DNA of 8,412 bases from Candidatus Hydrogenedentota bacterium (GTDB lineage Bacteria; Hydrogenedentota; Hydrogenedentia; Hydrogenedentales; SLHB01): assembly GCA_007118235.1 (NCBI GenBank), contig SKRY01000065.1, positions 1 to 8,412 on the forward strand. The letters are read 5' to 3'. Positions 1-5,236 of this stretch are shown here, piece by piece. The number at the start of each line of letters is the position of its first letter. The stretch's first letter is position 1. The position numbers were made by a program, and so were the translations under genes. Below the pieces are notes generated by a model. The model was not told the DNA's origin. It saw only the letters and a program-made list of their open reading frames with translations, and did no database searches.

Positions 1-212
1 TGCATTAGTTTGCACAGGCCGCACTCTGGCTCGTCATCGTCCGCATGAAGTGGATCACCGGACGCGTGGCGCCCGTAATAGTCCGGCAACACGATGTCGT
101 GGAGCGCCCCGGCCAGCAAGAGCGCCAAGGCAACCCATACCGCCGCGAAAAACGTCTGCCGGCGCCAGCGGCGATTTTCGCGGCTTGTGGGTCTCATGAC
201 GCTCATGTACAT
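1..212 (-). CDS. Small membrane-anchored or exported CxxC protein, N-terminal part (cut by window edge)
   Basis: The reading frame is open from an ATG at 212 to the left edge; in-frame ATGs at 206 and 197 are alternative starts and no strong ribosome binding site decides between them. The visible ~70 residues begin with a basic stretch (RENRRWRRQ), then one hydrophobic segment (FFAAVWVALALLLAGAL), then an exported-side acidic and His-rich stretch, and near the edge ECGLCKL, a CxxC motif. A signal anchor followed by His/Asp and CxxC recalls small DUF2946-like or metal-related envelope proteins, but this is only a resemblance. A good promoter lies about 65 bases upstream. Codon choice is strongly coding-like (GC-rich third positions). 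The gene is certain as an open frame; its function is not known. Confidence 0.7.
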   Translation of the reverse strand, partial: MYMSVMRPTSRENRRWRRQTFFAAVWVALALLLAGALHDIVLPDYYGRHASGDPLHADDDEPECGLCKLM

Positions 213-278
213 CTGTCCGGGGTTGTTGGGGACGCACCAGAGGGGAAAACTTCCCGGTATCCATATCTATATGACAGG

Positions 279-307
279 ACTATATCAATAAGAGCCTCTT
301 GCGTCAA
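279..307 (-). promoter_or_regulatory. Sigma-70-type promoter for the left-edge gene
   Basis: On the minus strand a TTGACG -35 box (302-307) is followed after 17 bases by a TATAGT -10 box (279-284). The spacing is optimal and each box is one or two bases off consensus. Transcription would start near 272 and run into the small CxxC gene, leaving a leader of about 60 bases. Confidence 0.6.
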
Positions 308-458
308 CTGTCATGCACCGTCTAGCCGCCAGATGAGGCGGTACTCTCTTTGTCAACAGAGTTGAGACAGTCCTTGCCAGAAACTGGCCGCAAGGCGCAA
401 GAACGAACGGTCACGTTCGACGGGGCTTCGGACCCACGCGGGGGACGGGTATTGACGT

Positions 459-1544
459 CTAATTGGTGACGTTTACGTTCCAGCGTATTCGGCGGTAGGC
501 CCACATGGCGTCCTCGTCTGGCGTCTGCGCCACGCATTCCAACCGGCGCTGACCGGGTTGCTCGAAGGTGTGCGTCAAGCTTCGTCCGCTACCCACTTCG
601 CGGCCGTCGACGTACCAGGTGTAAGCGGTGTAGCCCGCCGGGGCCTCGATGGCGAATTCGCGGCCGGCCGTGACAGACCAGTCCGCCGTAGGCATCTCCA
701 GCACGTCGAATTCGCCTTCCCAACTCGCGACCAGGTGGCCCTGTTGGCTCTCGCGGCGCTCCTCGACGCGCAGGCTGTGGGTTCCGGTTTCGTCCAGGGG
801 ATGCGCGAGATTGGCGGCGCCAATGCCCTCGTGCACCACTTCGCCGTTGATGAACCACTGGAAATACCGGCCGGGTTCATGGCCCAAACCAAGCCGCAGG
901 ATTTGACCTTCGTAGAAGGCGCTCGGCAGGGAAATGGAGAGGTGCGCCCGTGGGGCCTCGCGGCTCAGGCCCAATTCTTGTTTCAGGGTTTGCACATCAA
1001 TCCCGCGCCGTTCGGCCTCCCGCTCCAACGTGTCTGGCAGTTCGGTTAGCGGCGCGTGGACCACGGCATAGGTCTCCTCCCCGTTCACGCCAATCCGGAT
1101 GTCGTAGGTTCCGATTTCCAGGGTGTCTTCCCGCCCTTCAATGATCACCGAACCCGGGCGATCGCCGGTCCGAAGGTTGAACATGCGGCTGTAGTCGCTG
1201 CCGGTCGCGAACGCCGCCAGGGAGTGGATGCTATCGGTGGGGACGAATTGGCCGTTGCGCAACACCCGGACCTCGGCGCGCGCGCCCCGGGTGTGAAAGG
1301 TGACGCGAGACGGCTCCACGCGCAACCCTTCCGAGACCTCCGGCCCGACATCGTCAGGCCGTAATTGAACGGGTTGCGGCTCGGGGCGGTCCAGCGGTTC
1401 GGTTTGGATTTGGCCTCCTGCGGGGGCGGCAACAAGCACGGCGGCCAGGAGCGCCATAAAGGGCAGGCCAAAGCGGAGCGTCCGCGCGCTATTGGCGGAC
1501 CAGGCTTGGCGAGGCCCGGACGTGAAATGATGTAATGGAAGCAT
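459..1544 (-). CDS. Exported protein with Ig/PKD-like beta-sandwich domains
   Basis: This encodes 361 residues. The frame is open further upstream, but ATG 1544 is chosen because AAAGGAGGG lies about 8 bases before it. Residues 1-45 look like a signal peptide: a long basic n-region, a hydrophobic core FMALLAAVLVAAPAG, and likely cleavage near GGQ. Residues ~50-70 are Pro/Glu-rich linker. Residues ~72-165 form a beta-rich domain (EPSRVTFHTRGARAEVRVL...YDIRIGVNGE). Residues 166-200 are helical and charged. Two PKD/Ig-like domains follow, at ~203-283 (FQWFINGEVV, ETGTHSLRVEE) and ~288-360 (YTWYVDGREVGSG, HTFEQPGQRRLECVA). W-x-V/I-(D/N)-G strands and a G-x-(H/R)-x-L strand are typical of such domains. 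No enzyme motif, membrane anchor or sorting signal is seen at the C-terminus. A binding or structural role outside the cytoplasm is inferred. It stands alone: the upstream neighbour glpQ is 460 bases away across a repeat block. Confidence 0.85.
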   Translation of the reverse strand: MLPLHHFTSGPRQAWSANSARTLRFGLPFMALLAAVLVAAPAGGQIQTEPLDRPEPQPVQLRPDDVGPEVSEGLRVEPSRVTFHTRGARAEVRVLRNGQFVPTDSIHSLAAFATGSDYSRMFNLRTGDRPGSVIIEGREDTLEIGTYDIRIGVNGEETYAVVHAPLTELPDTLEREAERRGIDVQTLKQELGLSREAPRAHLSISLPSAFYEGQILRLGLGHEPGRYFQWFINGEVVHEGIGAANLAHPLDETGTHSLRVEERRESQQGHLVASWEGEFDVLEMPTADWSVTAGREFAIEAPAGYTAYTWYVDGREVGSGRSLTHTFEQPGQRRLECVAQTPDEDAMWAYRRIRWNVNVTN

Positions 1545-1724
1545 CTCTTGATCCCTCCTTTCTGGAGTATGGGGCGTCTCAAACGAAAAACGGGGGGAAC
1601 ATCCCCGGATTGTCCGATGGCAAATGCTGCAATCCTTCCCTTTTCGCGGATGAGACTGCCAACCATACAGTACTATCTCCCGGCGCGCCAAAGGGTTGCA
1701 CGGGAAACGGCGGTGTGCCGGGGT
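1545..1724 (-). promoter_or_regulatory. 5' region of the Ig/PKD-like gene, possible structured leader
   Basis: Apart from the ribosome binding site and the terminator-like hairpin, the minus strand here offers competing helices. ATCC (1651-1648) can pair with GGAT (1635-1632). GGATTG (1635-1630) can instead pair with CAATCC (1612-1607), which abuts the terminator stem. TGGCA (1661-1657) can pair with TGCCA (1622-1618) to enclose the first hairpin. I do not recognise a known riboswitch class and see no clear -35/-10 pair. Confidence 0.3.
1586..1607 (-). terminator. Terminator-like hairpin in the leader of the Ig/PKD-like gene
   Basis: Read on the minus strand, CGGGG (1607-1603) pairs with CCCCG (1595-1591) across a short loop and is followed at once by five T residues (1590-1586). 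This is an intrinsic-terminator shape 42 bases before the start codon of the 361-residue gene. Sitting inside the leader, it is a candidate attenuator; it could also be the terminator of an unseen short transcript. Confidence 0.45.
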
Positions 1725-1770
1725 GTTTACATCCCCCGGCCCTTCGGGCCACCCCCTTCAAAGGGGGAAT
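1725..1770. repeat. 46-bp palindromic dispersed repeat, copy 1
   Basis: It contains two hairpins: GGCCC-TTC-GGGCC and CCCCCTT-C-AAAGGGGG. Its exact reverse complement is present at 8359-8404, with 46 of 46 bases matching, and similarity extends a few bases further on the GTAAAC side. No coding function is seen. It is probably one copy of a genome-wide repeat family. Confidence 0.85.
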
Positions 1771-1804
1771 TGTACTTGAAAGCCGACAAGATGCCGGCGT
1801 GACC

Positions 1805-1988
1805 GGGCATCCGTAAATCTGGAGTAAGCGCTCGCTTCGGTCCCTTCAGGACCGGTTCCGGGGTGGCCTGTGACCTGGGACTGCGCTTCGCTTGTCCCAG
1901 GCTACTCGCTATCGCGCCTCTGGCGCGGGTGGGATGGATTTATTCTTGAATAAGTCAGACGCGTTACGGGGCATCCGCAAAGCCGGAG
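1805..1988. repeat. Hairpin-rich intergenic block bounded by 20-bp direct repeats
   Basis: The block starts at GGGCATCCGTAAATCTGGAG (1805-1824) and ends with GGGCATCCGCAAAGCCGGAG (1969-1988), matching at 17 of 20 positions. Between them are four stem-loops: CGGTCC/GGACCG (1838-1854), CCTGGGAC/GTCCCAGG (1874-1901), CGCGCC/GGCGCG (1913-1927), and TTATTC/GAATAA (1940-1953). The last lies about 50 bases past the glpQ stop and might help 3'-end formation. No open frame of note crosses the block. It looks like a noncoding repeat unit of the REP/MITE kind. Confidence 0.55.
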
Positions 1989-2003
1989 CGGACTGACTGC
2001 TGG

Positions 2004-3053
2004 TCAGCGTTCCACGTGCTCTCGCAGAAAGGCCACGGCGGCGTCGGGCTGATCAATGAAGACGCCGTCCGCGCCGAGATCAAACAGGAGCCGCTCCAGC
2101 AACGCCTCCACGCTTTCCGCGTGCGAGGGCAGGCGATCCGTGCGGACCGTCCAGGGATGCACCACCAAGTCCCGGGCATGCGCGCCGGTGATCAGGGCGT
2201 TGTCGTCGACCACCTCCCCGGCGCTGTCGATGATTCGGCTGATGGAAGGGCCGATGCCGCCGGCGTACTCCGCGATTTCGTCCAACCCCTCCGGCGTCAC
2301 CATCGGGTCCGCGCCCACTCCGCCGCCAATGAGCTGCACGAGCCGCAATTCGCACCCCAATTCCTGCAGCCGTTGAAGGCTTTCCGCTTCGAAGGACTGC
2401 ACAATGACAGGATCGGACGCCGACTCGTACCCGTACTCGGCCAGCACGTCCATCAGGATGCGCTCGAAGTCATGGCCGTGCTCCGCGTGCCAGCTCGACG
2501 CCTTGGTCTCGGGATAGATGCCCACGCTCCGGCCGGTGGCGTGGTTCATCCCTTGGGTCAACTCGATGAGTTCGGCCAGCGTGGCGATGCGAAAGACCAG
2601 CTTTTCGTGGGTGTTTGGAAAGCGACCCGGGTACACCAACTCCCCGCTGGCGGGATGGACCCGTTCGCGCACGGCGAGCTGCTTGATCTCGTCCAACGTG
2701 AAGTCGATGGCGTAATGCCGCCCGTCGTCCCGCGCGCGATCCGGGAAGACTTCCGCGACGTTCGTGGTCGCGTCCAACGTGCGATCGTGCAACGCGATGG
2801 GGACGCCGTCCTTCGTGAGCATAAGGTCCGGCTCAAGGTAATCCGCGCCTTGCCCATAGGCCATGGCATAGCTTTCCAGGGTATGCTCGGGCAGATAGCC
2901 CGGCGCCCCGCGATGCGCGATCACCGCCTTGCCGTAAGCATACGCCTCTGATTCGCCGAGAGCCGGGGCCGCGGCGGTTAGAAACCCGATGATCACGATC
3001 GCCGCCTTGAATAGGGCAGGGCGGCCGCCGAGCGAGAAGCGATTTGATTGCAT
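2004..3053 (-). CDS. glpQ: Periplasmic glycerophosphodiester phosphodiesterase
   Basis: This 349-residue enzyme hydrolyses glycerophosphodiesters (deacylated phospholipid head groups) to sn-glycerol-3-phosphate and an alcohol. ATG 3053 is preferred over a TTG two codons earlier because AAGGGAG lies 9 bases before it. Residues 1-33 are a signal peptide (core AAIVIIGFLTAAAPALG), so it acts in the periplasm. The GDPD TIM barrel begins with HRGAPGYLPEHT; His47 and Arg48 are the active-site pair and Glu56 is conserved. EPD (Glu74, Asp76) is the metal-binding motif and LHD has the second catalytic His89. Further on are FPDRARDDGRHYAIDFTLDE, PETK (Glu182), VQSFE, VHPWTVRTD and the closing GADGVFIDQPDAAVAFL. 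Length (E. coli GlpQ ~358) and these motifs fit GlpQ rather than cytosolic UgpQ, which is about 250 residues. It follows the isomerase gene by 59 bases in the same direction, probably as one transcript. Confidence 0.95.
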   Translation of the reverse strand: MQSNRFSLGGRPALFKAAIVIIGFLTAAAPALGESEAYAYGKAVIAHRGAPGYLPEHTLESYAMAYGQGADYLEPDLMLTKDGVPIALHDRTLDATTNVAEVFPDRARDDGRHYAIDFTLDEIKQLAVRERVHPASGELVYPGRFPNTHEKLVFRIATLAELIELTQGMNHATGRSVGIYPETKASSWHAEHGHDFERILMDVLAEYGYESASDPVIVQSFEAESLQRLQELGCELRLVQLIGGGVGADPMVTPEGLDEIAEYAGGIGPSISRIIDSAGEVVDDNALITGAHARDLVVHPWTVRTDRLPSHAESVEALLERLLFDLGADGVFIDQPDAAVAFLREHVER

Positions 3054-3112
3054 GGACAACAGTCTCCCTTATGATGTGGCATGGCGCCTACATGTTGACT
3101 CATTGACGAGGT

Positions 3113-3913
3113 TTACCGGCCGCCACAGAGGCCCAGGCATGCGTTCAGATAGCCGTGAGACTCCGCGGCAATGATGGCGCACCGGCTAAGGTCGTAATCC
3201 CGCGCGCCCATGATCTCGAGGTTTACCGGGCCGCTGTAGTCCGCCTCGACGAGGACCTTGGAGTACCCAAACAACTCCACGTCGCCCCGGCCGCACGCCT
3301 GTTCCTCGGGCCGTCCCGGGCCTGGTCCCTCGCCCTTGCAATCGCGGATATGGACGTGGCGAACCTTGGTGATGACCTGCTTCAGGGCGGCCTTGGGCTC
3401 TTCTCCCGCCCGGTGGATATGGCTGGGATCCATGTCGATGCCGAAGGCGGGCGAATCGATTTCGGCCATGGCCTGGAGCGTGGTCTCCGTATTATGGATG
3501 ACCGATCCAACGCGGGCCTTCACGCAGAGAACCATGCCCAACTCTTCCGCCTTATCGGTCATGCGCGCCAACGCCTCCATGGACCGCCGCCAGTCCTCGG
3601 CTGAATCCGGCGTCCCCCCGGCCGAGATATTGATGATGCGAATACCCATCTCGGCGCCCGCATCAAACGCCTTTAGGAGCCGTTCCTCGTTCAACTCGCC
3701 GACTTCGATGGCGGTCAGGGGCACATCAAGGTCGCGGGCGATGGCTTTGACGCTGGGGGCATCCCGTTTCCAGTTATCCAACACGAGATGTTCGCACACC
3801 CCTTGAATCGCCGAGATCTCCGCTCCATCAAAACCCGCCCACCTGATGTGCTTTAACGCCGTCCGCAAATCGAATCCGGCGAAGAGTACCGTGTTGACGC
3901 CCAAATGAATCAT
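3113..3913 (-). CDS. Sugar phosphate isomerase/epimerase (AP endonuclease 2 / xylose isomerase-like TIM barrel)
   Basis: The 266-residue protein has no signal peptide and should be cytoplasmic. It has the family pattern: N-terminal LGVNTVLF, the strand GFDGAEIS (28-34), INISAGG (94-100), FGIDMDPSHIHRAG (157-170), VRHVHIRDCKGEGPGPG (184-200), GRGDVEL (208-214) and GPVNLEIMGA (228-237). Likely metal ligands are Asp160/Asp162, His165, His188, Asp191 and Glu233. The strand that often supplies a further acidic ligand reads LCVKARVG (129-136) and has Lys/Arg there, so the metal site may differ from the classical one. The substrate cannot be read from the sequence; members of this superfamily act on sugars, inosose or hydroxypyruvate. 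AGGAG lies 13 bases before the ATG, somewhat far but usable. It is the probable first gene of a pair with glpQ. Confidence 0.85.
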   Translation of the reverse strand: MIHLGVNTVLFAGFDLRTALKHIRWAGFDGAEISAIQGVCEHLVLDNWKRDAPSVKAIARDLDVPLTAIEVGELNEERLLKAFDAGAEMGIRIINISAGGTPDSAEDWRRSMEALARMTDKAEELGMVLCVKARVGSVIHNTETTLQAMAEIDSPAFGIDMDPSHIHRAGEEPKAALKQVITKVRHVHIRDCKGEGPGPGRPEEQACGRGDVELFGYSKVLVEADYSGPVNLEIMGARDYDLSRCAIIAAESHGYLNACLGLCGGR

Positions 3914-4435
3914 GGTTCGTCTGTCACTCCTATATCCGCTGGGGAATAGCCCATTGCTAAACCCTTATGTATAAGCGATTGTTGATTCGTCCTACAGGAC
4001 GTTCAATTCAAGCATGTCCCAAGCGGCCTTGTCAATTTAACGGAAGAACACGGAGCGATAGGACGGCGTCCGCATAACATCCTGTGTCTCTACCCCACGG
4101 AAAAGCCTTCAATAACTCCTCAAGACTGTCTTCAAGGCTACAGCAAGAGCGCAAAAAGCAATATGAGTATAGGCGAGAAAATAGGACTGAAGCAGACATG
4201 TGGATCCGTCGCCTCTCTCCATGACGCTTTCGTCCACCCGGTAATGCGGGAAGAACCTCACACACCTAGGATTGGGAGAAAAATGGAAAGGAAACTCTCA
4301 AGAAATCGTCATCCCCGGAGCAGGATGAAGAGGGTTGGGGAACCGCCCAGATCCGGGGGACATCTCCACGTACGCGCGTGGCGAAAACTCTTCCCCTTTT
4401 CTTTTGGCTAGCTCGGTGGCTGGTCGTGTGAGCGC
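3914..4435. other. 522-base intergenic stretch, no convincing gene
   Basis: The right part (4040-4435) has open frames of up to 77 codons on both strands, but none has a good ribosome binding site or recognisable protein. The left part is the upstream region of the isomerase gene. It has a perfect inverted repeat CGTCCT-AC-AGGACG (3988-4001), a palindrome CTTAT-GT-ATAAG (3964-3975), and a minus-strand TTGACA (4030-4035) whose best -10 partner, TTGAAT 18 bases on, is weak. TGAGCGCTCA (4428-4437) is a perfect 10-bp palindrome over the stop of the small ORF that follows. Confidence 0.5.
3964..4035 (-). promoter_or_regulatory. Candidate promoter/operator region of the isomerase-glpQ pair
   Basis: A consensus -35 TTGACA (4035-4030 on the minus strand) is followed by two inverted repeats, CGTCCT-N2-AGGACG (3988-4001) and CTTAT-N2-ATAAG (3964-3975), within 120 bases of the isomerase start. 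The -10 is not clear. The repeats could be binding sites or transcribed hairpins; the regulator is unknown. Confidence 0.3.
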
Positions 4436-4534
4436 TCAAATGCCACGAAAAGAGAAACCGAAAACCTGCTCGAAAAAGAACGCCATGAAGGTAAGCCACA
4501 AAGTGAAAAAGTAGTACAGGAAGTTGTCCGACAT
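4436..4534 (-). CDS. Candidate 32-residue hydrophobic membrane peptide
   Basis: From ATG 4534 the frame encodes MSDNFLYYFFTLWLTFMAFF and then a tail ending GFSFRGI. Phe, Tyr, Trp and Leu dominate, with a single likely membrane helix (~4-22) and charges only at the ends. AGAAGG lies about 9 bases before the ATG, a fair ribosome binding site. The codons are ordinary for the neighbourhood. I do not recognise a family. It has no obvious partner and lies between the tRNA pair and the isomerase. Such short aromatic-rich frames can arise by chance, so it remains a candidate. Confidence 0.3.
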   Translation of the reverse strand: MSDNFLYYFFTLWLTFMAFFFEQVFGFSFRGI

Positions 4535-4539
4535 TCTAC

Positions 4540-4860
4540 TCGCCTTCTTTCTGTCTGAGTCTTGTGTAGACCGGCAACGCGCGATGAAGAGCCGTTGGTG
4601 ATATCTGCCCGGGACGCAAGTTGCTGAAGAACGCTGCCCAGCCATTTGACTGAATTCTACCAGCCTTCGAGCCGCCGCGACAACAAACGCTCCACATACT
4701 GCGAAGCGTTCGCCTTCTTCCAGCTTTGCCTATTGCCGGGCAACGCCTTGGGTCCGAACTTGGCCACGAGGCTGTTGTGGATGCTGTTCGAGAGAAGGTT
4801 TCACAGGATGTCGGCGGGATTCCTAGACCAATCGGGAGAGGGGGCTGAACGTAAGGCCAT
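4540..4860 (-). pseudogene. Possible decayed reading frame downstream of the tRNA genes
   Basis: One minus-strand frame reads like protein for about 107 codons but is interrupted twice. From ATG 4860 there are 19 codons ending NPADIL, then TGA (4803-4801). Forty-seven codons follow, including NSIHNSLVAKFGPKALPG and SQYVERLLSRRLEGW, then TAG (4659-4657). After that comes VKWLGSVLQQLASRADITNG, fading out near 4540. GC-rich third positions and amphipathic helix-like stretches suggest former coding sequence. I recognise no family. There is no sign of a selenocysteine insertion element after the TGA. It might instead be chance. Confidence 0.25.
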
Positions 4861-4983
4861 TCATTCGGCGAGACTTGACGCGCCAGATGCTGTTTCACTG
4901 GTGAAGCGAGACCACGAGTTGTCACTCGGGATGGGCCGCGGCTCCGGCGTGTTGCGTAAGTCCTTGCGTGGAGGGGGTTTGCG
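4861..4983. other. Spacer downstream of tRNA-Thr
   Basis: Immediately past the tRNA 3' end there is a short direct repeat TTGCGTGGAG at 4964-4973 and 4979-4988, the second copy running into the tRNA CCA end. No clear intrinsic terminator (stem plus T run) follows the tRNA pair. No integrase or longer copy of the tRNA 3' end is visible in this window, so an attachment site is not supported. Confidence 0.4.
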
Positions 4984-5060
4984 TGGAGCTGGAGCGGGGA
5001 TTCGAACCCCGGACCCCATCATTACGAGTGATGTGCTCTGGCCAGCTGAGCTACTCCAGC
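4984..5060 (-). tRNA. tRNA-Thr (anticodon CGT)
   Basis: The 77-base minus-strand sequence folds as a cloverleaf. The acceptor GCTGGAG pairs with CTCCAGC, followed by discriminator T and an encoded CCA. The D arm is GCTC...GAGC. The anticodon stem CATCA/TGATG encloses the loop CTCGTAA with anticodon CGT, which reads ACG (Thr). The T arm CGGGG-TTCGAAT-CCCCG is perfect. It lies 9 bases after tRNA-Phe and is probably cut from the same precursor. Confidence 0.97.
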
Positions 5061-5069
5061 TAAAGAGAA

Positions 5070-5145
5070 TGGTGCCGAGGGGCAGATTCGAACTGCCGAC
5101 ACCCGGATTTTCAGTCCGGTGCTCTACCAACTGAGCTACCTCGGC
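5070..5145 (-). tRNA. tRNA-Phe (anticodon GAA)
   Basis: The 76-base minus-strand sequence has the acceptor GCCGAGG/CCTCGGC, discriminator A and an encoded CCA. The D arm is GCTC...GAGC. The anticodon stem CCGGA/TCCGG encloses CTGAAAA with anticodon GAA. The T arm is GGCAG-TTCGAAT-CTGCC. It is the first tRNA of a two-gene transcript and lies just after a strong promoter. Confidence 0.98.
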
Positions 5146-5157
5146 GTGACGGTGGGG

Positions 5158-5187
5158 AATATACCTTATGGGGGGGAGTCATGTCAA
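5158..5187 (-). promoter_or_regulatory. Promoter of the tRNA-Phe / tRNA-Thr transcript
   Basis: On the minus strand a consensus TTGACA (5187-5182) is followed after 18 bases by TATATT (5163-5158). Transcription would start near 5151, only a few bases before the mature tRNA-Phe 5' end at 5145. A C-rich stretch follows the -10 box. Both boxes are near consensus, as expected for stable RNA genes. Confidence 0.75.
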
Positions 5188-5236
5188 CTCCGGTTCCATG
5201 CTCAGGCGCCGGGGGGATTCGCCTCTCCGTGCGGGG

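Noticed and set aside
1725..1990. CRISPR array
   Set aside because: The repeats are two different families without regular spacing or spacers, and no cas gene is present.
2016..2951. Plus-strand 311-codon frame
   Set aside because: It is an antisense shadow of glpQ, whose catalytic motifs are unambiguous; long antisense frames are expected at this GC content.
4032..4265. Minus-strand 77-codon frame MCEVLPALPGG...
   Set aside because: No good ribosome binding site, odd composition and no recognisable domain.
4801..4803. In-frame TGA as a selenocysteine codon
   Set aside because: No selenoprotein family is recognised and no SECIS-like hairpin is apparent just after it; a second in-frame stop (TAG) follows 47 codons later.
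4964..4988. tRNA-Thr 3' end as an attachment site
   Set aside because: Only a 10-bp local direct repeat is present; no integrase gene or second copy of the tRNA 3' end lies in the window.
4861..5130. Minus-strand 89-codon frame over the tRNA genes
   Set aside because: It is the sense translation of the two tRNAs (GSSNLPLG, GVRIPAPAP), a classic spurious protein.
4646..5134. Plus-strand 162-codon frame covering the tRNA region
   Set aside because: It is antisense to both tRNA genes; phrases such as GIRTPDP and RFELPT are the well-known false translation of antisense tRNA sequence.
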